Translations under genes and position numbers: made by a program
In this document: positions 1 to 5,502 of the stretch, piece by piece
Layout of the letters: each line of letters opens with the position of its first letter
Numbering within the stretch: position 1 is the stretch's first letter
Notes under the pieces: model-generated
The model's input: the letters and a program-made list of their open reading frames with translations, nothing else
The model's database searches: none
What the model was told of the DNA's origin: nothing
Source: Rubrivivax sp.
GTDB lineage: Bacteria; Pseudomonadota; Gammaproteobacteria; Burkholderiales; Burkholderiaceae
Assembly (NCBI GenBank): GCA_004211235.1
Contig: SEEY01000302.1
Location: 1-5,502, forward strand
DNA: 5,502 nt
Direction of reading: 5' to 3'

Positions 1-3000
1 GCCGACGTTGTGCAGCCAGCCGAACTCGCGCGCGCAGCAGGCCGACAGCAGATACAGGCCGATGTTGGTGGGCGAGGTGCGGTGGGCGACGGCCGTGTCG
101 GGGTCGAACTGCACGTTGTCGGGCGGCAGGTCGTTGTCATCGGCGGTGACCCAGCGCTCGAACCAGCGCCAGGTGTCGCGTGCGACGCCGAGCAGGTAGT
201 GGCGGTCGTCGTCGGCGATGGCTTCGCGGCGTGGCCGCGGGCGGGGCCGGCTGGCCAGGCCGATCCACACCGGCGACAGCAGCCACGCGGCCAGCAGCGG
301 CAGCGCGATGTGCCAGGCCACGACGAGGCCGAGGAAGTTCGCATTGACCAGCAGCGTGGCCAGCACGCCGGTGGCGATGCTCAGCTTGCCGTGATGGCGC
401 CACATCGATTTCCAGTCGACGCGGGCGGCGGCCTCCGCGGCATCGGCCGTCGTCCACTCCAGCAGGCCGCGGCGCGTGACCTTCTGGCGGTACAGCGCAC
501 GCACGATGGCGTCCAGCTGCAGCCAGCTGGCGGCCGGCAACATGGCGAGGTGCCAGGCGGTGCCGGCCACGGCGCGGCCCAGCTCGATGGCGGCCTGGCG
601 GTAGAAGCGCGGCAGCGAGATGCGGTCGCGCGCCGGTGCACAGGCGGCGAGCGCGCCCATCAGCGGCCCGGCGCCGAAGGCCGCGGCGACGGCGGCCAGC
701 GCCCAGCCAGGCGTCAGCCCCAGGCCGAGCCAGGAGGTGATGAGCAGCAGCAGCGACGCGGGTGCGACGAGGCTGCGGCGCAGGTTGTCGAGCATCTTCC
801 AGACATGCACCGCGCGCAGGCCCCAGCGGCGCGGATGGCCGATGAAGGGCAGCAGCTGCCAGTCGCCCCGCGTCCAGCGGTGGATGCGCGAGGCGGCGAC
901 GTCGGCATGCATGGGCGCGGCCTCCACCAGCACCACGTCACTGACGCCGGCACAGCGCATCAGCGAGCCTTCCAGCAGATCGTGGCTCAGCACCTGGCCT
1001 TCGGGCAGCCGGTGCGCCAGCACCTGCGCAGCGGCCTGCACGTCGATCAGGCCCTTGCCGGTGGCACTGCCTTCATCGAAGAGGTCCTGGTAGACCTCGG
1101 ACGCGGCGGTGCTGTACGGGTCCAGCCCCGGCTGGCCGGCGAACAGGCTGTGGAACCAGGTGCCGTGGACGGTGGAGCTGCCGGCCGCGGTGGCCAGTGG
1201 CACGGCGACGCGCGGCTGCAGCATGCCGTGGCCATGCACGACGGTGACGGCGCCGGCGGCCGAGGTCTCGACGCGCGGCCGATTCAACGGGTGGGCGGCG
1301 ATGGCCACCAGCTCGCGCAGCGCGCCGGGGGGCAGGGCCGTGTCGCTGTCCAGCGTGATGAGATGGCGGATGCCGGGCGCGGGTGTGGAGAGCGCGCCCA
1401 GGTCGACGAAGCGGTCGGGCAGCGCCGCCGTGTCTGCCGTGGCCGGGTCGGCGGCCAGCAGGGCCACCAGTGCCTCGGTCTTGCCGCGCTTGCGTTCCCA
1501 GCCGATCCAACGCTGCTCGGTCTCGCTGAAGCGGCGTTCCCGGTGCAGCAGCAGGAAACGCGGCAGGCCGGCGCTGCCGGGGCCGTGGCGCGCATTGAGC
1601 GCTTCCACGCCCGCGCGGGCCTGGGCCAGCAGGCCGGCATCCTGCGGCAGGTGCTCGGCCTTGGCATCGCCGAAGTCGCTGAGCAGCGCGAACTGCGCTT
1701 CGGCCTCGAGGTTGGCGAGGTGGTGGCGCTCCAGTTGTGCCAGCAGCGTCGTGATGCCCTTGGGCCGCGTCAGCATGCAGGGAATGACGACGAGGGTGCG
1801 CGCCTGCGGCGGAATGCCGCCGGGCCAGGCCAGGCGCGGCAGCCGCAGCGGCCGCGAACTCTCGCTGATGATGCGGTTGGCCAGCGCGATGATGGCCTCG
1901 CTGGCCGGCAGCGCTGCCAGCAGCGTGGCGGCCACGACCATCGGCCAGCTCGCCTGCGCCGGCAGGCCCAGCGCCAGCAGCAGGCACATCGCCGCCCCGC
2001 TGAGCAACGCGAGGCTGGCCAGGTAGATGAACGTGCGGTGGCGCCGCAACGCCTCGCCGGCACGCTCGGGCCATTGCTCGCGGATGCGCAGCTCGCTGAG
2101 CAGCTGCGTCCGGCCGCGGCCGGTGAGCCAGTGCAGCGGGGCGCGCTCGGCGGCGTCAGGCGCCCAGGCGGGGTCGCTGCACAGCAGGCGCAGCACCTGC
2201 GCCACATCGACCTCGGGCACGCCGTGACGGGCGGCCAGGGCCTCGATGGCGTGCATGGCGCGGTCCTGCGTGCTCTCGTGCTCCTCGCGGTAGACGTCGA
2301 TGCGATTCAGCGCCTTGAGCGCCGGGTGCACCGCGTCGAACAGCGCTGCCCAGTCGGCCGCGCCGAGGCGGCGCAGGCTGCCAATGGCATTGCGGATGCT
2401 CTGGTGGTCCACCGCGCTCTCGTTCTGCTCCGCGGCCTGGGCGGCGGCGGGGTCGTCCAGCAGCCCGTTGATCCAGTCGCGGGCGGCCGTCCAGGGCGAG
2501 CCGGCTTCGTCGCGTTCCTCGGGCAGGCCCAGGGCGCGGTCGACGAGGCGTTCATGCAGGCGCAGTGCCAGCGCCTGCAAGGCGGGGTCGCGTGGCCAGC
2601 GTGCCTGCCAGTCGGCGAGCTGGCGGCGCACGGCTTCGGCATTGGACTGCGGCAGGGACTCGAACAGCGCCTGCGCCGCGCGCCGGCCGAGATGACGCCA
2701 GGCGGCGCGTTCGGCCAGGCGGCGCAGGTTCTCCACGAGCACGACGCGCAGCGTGGACGGCAGTGCCCACAGCTCGCGCAGCGTCAGCGGCTCGGCGTCG
2801 TGCTGGCCGGCCAGGAAGTGCTGCATCAGGGTCATGTCGAGCGAGCTGTCGGCATGCGAGACCCAGGCCCAGGCGACGCCGTAGACACGCGGCAGGCCCT
2901 GCAGCGGATCGTCGGCCAGGCGCGGCAGGCGCTGGAAATAACTGCGCGGCAGGTCATGCAGCACCTCGTCGAGCTGTTGCTGCACGAGACGCGCGTTGTC

Positions 3001-3321
3001 CAGCAGCCAGGCGTGTGCGGGATCGGTGTCGGCCTGCAGGCCCTGCTCGGACAGCACTTCCAGCGCGGCACTCCACACCCGCAGATTGCTGTTCAGTCGC
3101 GGGAAGAACGGGCGCGGCTTGCTCTTGTCGTCATCGACACGCTGCGCCGCCGCGAGGCTGCGGCCATGCTCGGCAAAGCGCTCGGCGCCGAACTGCACCG
3201 CGCGCACCGCGGGCGCCGCCGCCTCCGGGCCGGAAGCGACACGAAGAAAGCCGGTGGCCGCGCCACCAGGCGTCAGGTCATGCGGTGGGGGGGAGGGCGG
3301 TGCGGGGGGAGACTCAGCCAT
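1..3321 (-). CDS. ndvB: Cyclic beta-1,2-glucan synthase (NdvB/ChvB family), N-terminal 1107 residues, C-terminus beyond the left edge
   Basis: This inner-membrane enzyme uses UDP-glucose to build and cyclise beta-1,2-glucans that are exported to the periplasm, with roles in osmotic adaptation and host interaction. The minus frame is open without a stop from 3390 to position 1. After a Pro-rich N-terminus comes a helical region typical of the family (about residues 108-205, starting DNAR and including RELWALPS). A hydrophobic pair at about 430-475 precedes a GT84/GT2-type catalytic domain with KRGK at 608-611, LDSDT (D658 and D660, the DxD motif), HDLLEG (781-785 region) and HRWTRGDWQ (R815-W816). 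More membrane segments lie at about 852-893 and 981-1022. SPTNIGLYLLS at 1083 opens the glycoamylase-like region. Family members run to about 2800 residues with a C-terminal GH94-like phosphorylase domain, so some 60% is missing. I chose ATG 3321, the first ATG after the in-frame stop at 3391-3393. Its ribosome binding site is poor, and GTG 3357 is an alternative. Confidence 0.93.
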   Translation of the reverse strand, partial: MAESPPAPPSPPPHDLTPGGAATGFLRVASGPEAAAPAVRAVQFGAERFAEHGRSLAAAQRVDDDKSKPRPFFPRLNSNLRVWSAALEVLSEQGLQADTDPAHAWLLDNARLVQQQLDEVLHDLPRSYFQRLPRLADDPLQGLPRVYGVAWAWVSHADSSLDMTLMQHFLAGQHDAEPLTLRELWALPSTLRVVLVENLRRLAERAAWRHLGRRAAQALFESLPQSNAEAVRRQLADWQARWPRDPALQALALRLHERLVDRALGLPEERDEAGSPWTAARDWINGLLDDPAAAQAAEQNESAVDHQSIRNAIGSLRRLGAADWAALFDAVHPALKALNRIDVYREEHESTQDRAMHAIEALAARHGVPEVDVAQVLRLLCSDPAWAPDAAERAPLHWLTGRGRTQLLSELRIREQWPERAGEALRRHRTFIYLASLALLSGAAMCLLLALGLPAQASWPMVVAATLLAALPASEAIIALANRIISESSRPLRLPRLAWPGGIPPQARTLVVIPCMLTRPKGITTLLAQLERHHLANLEAEAQFALLSDFGDAKAEHLPQDAGLLAQARAGVEALNARHGPGSAGLPRFLLLHRERRFSETEQRWIGWERKRGKTEALVALLAADPATADTAALPDRFVDLGALSTPAPGIRHLITLDSDTALPPGALRELVAIAAHPLNRPRVETSAAGAVTVVHGHGMLQPRVAVPLATAAGSSTVHGTWFHSLFAGQPGLDPYSTAASEVYQDLFDEGSATGKGLIDVQAAAQVLAHRLPEGQVLSHDLLEGSLMRCAGVSDVVLVEAAPMHADVAASRIHRWTRGDWQLLPFIGHPRRWGLRAVHVWKMLDNLRRSLVAPASLLLLITSWLGLGLTPGWALAAVAAAFGAGPLMGALAACAPARDRISLPRFYRQAAIELGRAVAGTAWHLAMLPAASWLQLDAIVRALYRQKVTRRGLLEWTTADAAEAAARVDWKSMWRHHGKLSIATGVLATLLVNANFLGLVVAWHIALPLLAAWLLSPVWIGLASRPRPRPRREAIADDDRHYLLGVARDTWRWFERWVTADDNDLPPDNVQFDPDTAVAHRTSPTNIGLYLLSACCAREFGWLHNVG
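3287..3309 (+). other. G-tract cluster (putative G-quadruplex motif) at the 5' end of the glucan synthase gene
   Basis: The plus strand has a run of seven G (3287-3293), then A, three G (3295-3297), a six-base spacer and six G (3304-3309). Splitting the seven-G run as GGG-G-GGG gives four G-triplets with loops of 1, 1 and 6 bases, which meets the usual G3 quadruplex pattern. It lies within codons 5-12 of the minus-strand glucan synthase gene, so the G-rich strand is the template strand and the message carries C7 and C6 tracts coding for the Pro-rich start. Folding or slippage effects are inferences; only the tracts themselves are seen. Confidence 0.45.
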
Positions 3322-3351
3322 CCCTGCACTGTCGATGCCAGCTCCCAGGGG

Positions 3352-3371
3352 CGGCACCGGCTGTCGTGCCG
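3352..3371. promoter_or_regulatory. Inverted repeat in the divergent intergenic gap
   Basis: CGGCAC (3352-3357) and GTGCCG (3366-3371) are perfect 6-bp inverted arms separated by 8 bases. They lie 31 bases upstream of the glucan synthase ATG in the 105-base gap shared with the divergent gene at 3427. The location would suit an operator or a leader hairpin, but arms this short arise by chance in GC-rich DNA. I found no convincing -10/-35 pair for either gene in the gap. Confidence 0.25.
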
Positions 3372-3389
3372 AGCGGATGTCAGTGCGGT

Positions 3390-3401
3390 CCTACAGGTAG
3401 G
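3390..3401. repeat. Short palindrome CCTAC-N2-GTAGG
   Basis: Perfect 5-bp arms flank a two-base centre, 25 bases upstream of the ATG at 3427. The minus-strand stop that limits upstream extension of the glucan synthase frame falls inside it. The arms share the GTAGG/CCTAC core with the larger palindrome at 4691-4708, in the opposite order. It could be an operator for the divergent pair or a remnant of a dispersed palindromic repeat. Confidence 0.3.
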
Positions 3402-3426
3402 GCGACATGCTGCAAACTGGCTCACG

Positions 3427-3888
3427 ATGCGAAAACTGCTGCTCTTTTTGACCGGTGTTCTAGGGGTGCTGCTGCTTTGCGTGGGGCTGTCGCCCTGGTT
3501 GGCCTACGAGCTGGGCCTGAGCCGTTTCGAGACGATGCCAGCCCCGCCAGCTCAGCTGGCAACGGCGGAGCAGCAGGCGTGGGTGTGGGAGCTGGCGCGG
3601 GGGACGGGTGAAGCGAAGGTGGAGCCGATGAATCCGTATGGCTATGCGACCGGCCTCTTTGCGGCGGAGGGTCGCGCCACGCCATCGGAATCGTTGGCTT
3701 ACTGGGTCTCGCGCGACTGTGTGTGGAAGCTGCCGAAAAGCAGCATGACCTGGTGGCATCTAACCAATGCCTCGTTGACGATCTGGCTCAGTCGCCACTG
3801 GACGACCGAGCAGATCGCCTCCGCCGCCTACGCCATTGCGATCAAGTGGCCGCCGCGCAAGCCGCGGGTCGTCAACCCAGCGCCCTGA
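3427..3888 (+). CDS. Uncharacterised tryptophan-rich membrane-anchored protein, 153 residues
   Basis: I do not recognise a named family. The N-terminus MRKLLLFLTG and the hydrophobic stretch to about residue 24 form a signal anchor with a short positive start and no lipobox or obvious cleavage site, so the remaining 130 residues probably face the periplasm. That part has ten Trp across the whole protein (24, 52, 54, 93, 100, 109, 110, 120, 125, 141) and a basic, Pro-containing tail. The segment NASLTIWLSRHWTTEQI (114-130) loosely resembles the helix of GT51 peptidoglycan glycosyltransferases that reads like ALWLERRYSKDEI, but the catalytic glutamates of that family are not evident, so no enzyme function is claimed. 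It is divergent from the glucan synthase and overlaps the thioredoxin gene tail to tail by 17 bases. Codon use looks less GC-biased than its neighbours (TTT, TTG, CTA and AAA occur). The frame stays open far upstream, but 3427 is the start because the signal anchor begins there. Confidence 0.8.
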   Translation: MRKLLLFLTGVLGVLLLCVGLSPWLAYELGLSRFETMPAPPAQLATAEQQAWVWELARGTGEAKVEPMNPYGYATGLFAAEGRATPSESLAYWVSRDCVWKLPKSSMTWWHLTNASLTIWLSRHWTTEQIASAAYAIAIKWPPRKPRVVNPAP

Positions 3889-4210
3889 GCCGACTGGCCA
3901 GCTCCACGTACTCCGGCGCGACACGAGCCGGCGTGGCATCCGCCAGGTGGGCCCGCAGCACGCGCCTGAGCGTCTCGGGCTGCGGCGTCAGGGGGCCGGC
4001 GAAGCGGATCTGCTCGTCATCGGCGATCAGCAGCGTCGGAAACGTCTCGATGTCCAGGTCGCCGATCAGGTCGGCTTCGTCCTCGATGTCGATCCATCGC
4101 ACCTGCAGCCCGTCCTGGGGCAGTTCCGCGCAGGCGGCTTCGAAGACTTGCTGGTAGGACTCGCAGGTGCGGCACCAGGCGGCACAAAGGCAGACGACGT
4201 GGACGGTCAT
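3872..4210 (-). CDS. Thioredoxin-fold protein with a WCRTC active site
   Basis: This is a small thiol-disulfide oxidoreductase-like protein of 112 residues with no signal peptide, so probably cytoplasmic. It opens with beta-strand MTVHVVCLC, followed by AAWCRTC with redox cysteines C13 and C16, a helix, the strand VRWIDIED (37-44) and the cis-proline loop ETFPTLLI (P58). A final helix (PETLRRVLRAHL) precedes a short extension. The length and motif order fit a single-domain thioredoxin, but the CxxC dipeptide is Arg-Thr instead of the classical Gly-Pro. Three further cysteines (7, 9, 27) are unusual for a thioredoxin. ATG 4210 places the first strand at the N-terminus. An in-frame ATG at 4228 adds six residues and has a GAGGGG tract 12 bases upstream, so it is a real alternative. 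It lies 34 bases after the stop of the upstream gene, so the two are probably co-transcribed. Its end overlaps the convergent gene at 3872-3888. The substrate is unknown. Confidence 0.88.
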   Translation of the reverse strand: MTVHVVCLCAAWCRTCESYQQVFEAACAELPQDGLQVRWIDIEDEADLIGDLDIETFPTLLIADDEQIRFAGPLTPQPETLRRVLRAHLADATPARVAPEYVELASRLRALG

Positions 4211-4244
4211 GGACCGGGATGGTGCCATGGCGCCGGGTGACCCC

Positions 4245-4577
4245 TCAGCGGGCTGGCGCCTCGCAGCGGCTGGCGCGCCAGGAGACCAGCAATTGCGCCG
4301 CCAGTCCGGGCAGTTCACCTCGGCCCACGCGCCTGGCGAAGCCGAAGCGTTCACCGGCGTAGAGGCGGTCGTACGCCAGGCGAGCCACGTGCGCGGGCCA
4401 GCCCTGCGCAGCCATCAGCGCCGAGAAGCGCTCCAGCTGCTGCAGCGAGGCCTGCACCGGCTGGTGCTCGGCGCTGAAACGGTCGTCGATGACCAGGCAG
4501 GGCCGCCCCTGTTCGGCATTGATGCGGCGCGGGGCCAGGCTGGGGGGCGGGAGGCGGCGGCGGTGGCGGTACGTCAT
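4245..4577 (-). CDS. Uncharacterised 110-residue basic protein, first gene of the likely operon with the thioredoxin
   Basis: I do not recognise a characterised family. The protein starts with a very basic, proline-rich segment (MTYRHRRRLPPPSLAPRR), then QGRPCLVIDDRF, and ends in a mostly helical region: QLERFSALMAAQGW, then ARLAYDRLYAGERFGFA and LPGLAAQLLVSW. There is no signal peptide or membrane segment. The spacing of Tyr, Arg and Glu in the AYDRLYAGERF helix looks conserved rather than random, which supports a real protein. ATG 4577 is the first ATG in the open frame. The open frame extends further upstream only through a TTG at 4661 and lower-quality sequence. No clear Shine-Dalgarno sequence is visible. 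Its TGA at 4245 is followed 34 bases later by the thioredoxin ATG, and the stop runs into a GAGGGG tract that may serve that gene. Joint function with the thioredoxin is inferred from spacing alone. Confidence 0.72.
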   Translation of the reverse strand: MTYRHRRRLPPPSLAPRRINAEQGRPCLVIDDRFSAEHQPVQASLQQLERFSALMAAQGWPAHVARLAYDRLYAGERFGFARRVGRGELPGLAAQLLVSWRASRCEAPAR

Positions 4578-4690
4578 GCCGCCAACATAGAGGGAACGGC
4601 CGTGAGCCCGCGTCGAAAAGCACCGTTTCCGAACACCCGCGTCGGCGGCGCGCGGATCCAATCGCGCAAGACGTGGCTTCGATCACGCCG

Positions 4691-4708
4691 CGTAGGCCTG
4701 CGCCTACG
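4691..4708. repeat. Perfect palindrome with 7-bp arms, REP-like hairpin
   Basis: CGTAGGC (4691-4697) and GCCTACG (4702-4708) flank a four-base loop. It lies 114 bases upstream of the start at 4577. It has no T-tract on either side, so it is not a canonical intrinsic terminator. Short GTAGGC/GCCTAC hairpins are often dispersed through intergenic regions of GC-rich proteobacteria, and this may be one such repeat. One copy in a window cannot prove dispersal. Confidence 0.5.
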
Positions 4709-4740
4709 ACCGGCCGCGGCCTTGACCGCATCGCTGTAAT

Positions 4741-4854
4741 GGCTGGCTGCAGCTAGATTTGAGTCGTCGCGAGCCAGCTTTGTCGCCCCGATAGGCCACT
4801 CGATTGGCAGACCGACGGAAGGCCCGGCGCGCGAGCGCCGGGCCTTCTCTTTTT
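4741..4854 (+). ncRNA. Candidate small RNA ending at the orphan terminator
   Basis: There is no plus-strand protein gene between 3888 and the terminator at 4818-4854, so that terminator must serve an unannotated transcript or read-through. Immediately upstream the sequence can fold: GCTGGCT (4742-4748) pairs with AGCCAGC (4772-4778), and a smaller GCCA/TGGC stem follows at about 4794-4807. Together with the terminator this makes a compact three-hairpin RNA of roughly 110-120 bases. The 5' end is a guess. A TTGACC at 4722-4727 could be a -35 element but has no good -10 at the right distance. It matches no RNA family I recognise. Confidence 0.4.
4818..4854 (+). terminator. Strong rho-independent terminator, plus strand
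   Basis: A perfect 13-bp stem (4818-4830 with 4835-4847) with a GCGA tetraloop is followed by TCTTTTT (4848-4854). The stem is almost all G-C pairs. The T-tract is on the plus-strand 3' side only; the minus-strand side continues with a GC-rich mix, so termination of the minus-strand gene that ends at 4897 is not expected to be efficient here. Confidence 0.9.
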
Positions 4855-4896
4855 GCCGCCGTGCTCAGGCGCGGCGGCGGCCCTGTCTCGTCAGCC

Positions 4897-5175
4897 TCAA
4901 GAGCCGGCGCTCGACTCCGGTGGCGGCTCGCCCGGTGTCAGGTCCGGGATGTCCTTCTTTCCGGGCAAGGGGCCGGACGGCTTCTGTGCCGTCGTGCCGA
5001 CGGTTTTCGGGTGCTGCAGCTCGCTGTCGCTCGGCGGCGAGGAGTTGGGCCCCGTGTTGTCCGTCTGGTTTTGCGGCGTTCCCTGGGCTGGGGCATCGCC
5101 GGACTGCTGGCTGGGTGCCTGCTCGGCCTCTTCGGGCCGCGCTGTCTGGCCCACGTGACGCAAGGGGTTGTTCAT
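4897..5175 (-). CDS. Small disordered Pro/Ser/Gln-rich protein, 92 residues
   Basis: I do not recognise a characterised family. The protein has no Cys, Trp, Tyr or Phe and very few aliphatic residues. It is dominated by Pro, Ser, Gln, Thr, Gly and acidic residues, so it is predicted to be intrinsically disordered, soluble, and without a signal peptide or membrane segment. Its most distinctive part is GPLPGKKDIPDLTPGEPPP near the C-terminus. The start ATG at 5175 is well supported by GAAGGAG (5181-5187 on the complement) five bases upstream, the best ribosome binding site in the window. It lies 66 bases after the stop of the antiporter gene on the same strand and may be co-transcribed. The plus-strand frames across the same bases lack such a start and are taken as shadows. 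Confidence 0.75.
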   Translation of the reverse strand: MNNPLRHVGQTARPEEAEQAPSQQSGDAPAQGTPQNQTDNTGPNSSPPSDSELQHPKTVGTTAQKPSGPLPGKKDIPDLTPGEPPPESSAGS

Positions 5176-5180
5176 GACTG

Positions 5181-5187
5181 CTCCTTC
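5181..5187 (-). promoter_or_regulatory. Shine-Dalgarno site for the 92-residue protein
   Basis: On the minus strand the bases read GAAGGAG, ending five bases before the ATG at 5175. This near-consensus site fixes the start of the small gene and suggests efficient translation. Confidence 0.8.
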
Positions 5188-5241
5188 GGCGTGATGCCGT
5201 CCGGCCGATCAGGCAAGCGCCGTGCCCGAGCTGTGGTGCGG

Positions 5242-5502
<261 letters not shown>

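Larger units (their letters stand above)
4578..4896. other. Intergenic region without a protein gene (319 bases)
   Basis: This gap lies between the start of the minus-strand gene at 4577 and the stop of the minus-strand gene at 4897. It holds a 7-bp-arm palindrome (4691-4708), a 10-bp palindrome GGCCGCGGCC (4712-4721), a foldable stretch from 4741, and a strong plus-strand terminator (4818-4854). The promoter of the 4577 gene should lie here too, but I could not find a convincing one. No open frame on either strand looks like a real gene. Confidence 0.7.

Noticed and set aside
1073..2074. Minus-strand frame of 333 codons inside the glucan synthase gene
   Set aside because: It is another frame of the same strand, Arg/Ala/His/Pro-rich and without motifs; the conserved LDSDT and HRW motifs are in the main frame.
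10..3426. A plus-strand frame open from 10 to 3888 that would give a protein of about 1290 residues
   Set aside because: Only its last 153 codons (from 3427) look like a real protein. The rest is rich in Ala, Arg, Gln and Gly with no domain, and is the antisense shadow of the glucan synthase gene, whose minus frame shows family motifs throughout. Long antisense open frames are expected at this GC content.
4167..4739. Plus-strand frame of 190 codons that ends 78 bases before the terminator
   Set aside because: It runs antisense to both the thioredoxin gene and the uncharacterised upstream gene, has a low-complexity composition and no ribosome binding site, so it does not explain the terminator.
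4722..4759. TTGACC (4722-4727) with TGTAAT (4735-4740) or TAGATT (4754-4759) as a sigma-70 promoter for the candidate RNA
   Set aside because: The spacings are 7 and 26 bases, far from 16-18, so no promoter is claimed.
4741..4817. A tRNA gene in front of the terminator
   Set aside because: There is no T-arm GTTCGA-type motif, no seven-base acceptor stem pair and no cloverleaf spacing.
4853..5177. Two plus-strand frames of 85 and 101 codons opposite the disordered small protein
   Set aside because: Neither has a convincing ribosome binding site, and the first starts inside the T-tract region of the terminator. The minus-strand frame has a near-consensus Shine-Dalgarno site.
5188..5201. Small CGGC/GCCG hairpin between the antiporter and the 92-residue gene as a terminator
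   Set aside because: The stem is only 4 bp and no T-tract follows; it merges into the Shine-Dalgarno region.

Overview
This is a very GC-rich window from a bacterial chromosome. It holds six genes: one very large gene cut by the left edge, four small complete genes, and one gene cut by the right edge. The base composition and the look of the antiporter, thioredoxin and small hypothetical proteins suggest a high-GC proteobacterium. A betaproteobacterium of the Burkholderiales (Rubrivivax/Roseateles/Leptothrix-like) is my best guess, but that is an inference from protein style and not a proven placement. I see no rRNA, tRNA, insertion sequence, phage gene or CRISPR array.

Layout. Positions 1-3321 (minus strand) encode the N-terminal 1107 residues of a cyclic beta-1,2-glucan synthase (NdvB/ChvB type). 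This part carries the membrane-embedded glycosyltransferase and the first residues of the glycoamylase-like region; the rest lies beyond position 1. A 105-base intergenic gap with two small inverted repeats separates it from a divergent gene (3427-3888, plus) for a tryptophan-rich, membrane-anchored 153-residue protein of unknown function. That gene overlaps by 17 bases, tail to tail, with a thioredoxin-fold gene (3872-4210, minus). The thioredoxin gene is the second of a likely two-gene operon with an uncharacterised 110-residue protein (4245-4577, minus).

The stretch 4578-4896 has no protein gene. It contains a perfect 7-bp-arm palindrome and a very strong plus-strand intrinsic terminator (4818-4854) with no plus-strand gene in front of it. 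The RNA just upstream of the terminator can fold, so a small non-coding RNA is the simplest explanation. To the right, two minus-strand genes follow in order: the C-terminal end of a CPA1-type Na+/H+ antiporter (5242 to beyond 5502) and, 66 bases downstream, a 92-residue, disordered, Pro/Ser/Gln-rich protein with an excellent ribosome binding site (4897-5175).

Function. The glucan synthase and the antiporter both fit an envelope/osmotic and ionic homeostasis theme, but nothing in the sequence shows that they are co-regulated. The best candidates for something undescribed are the putative small RNA at about 4741-4854, the G-tract cluster just inside the glucan synthase start, and the two small uncharacterised protein families.
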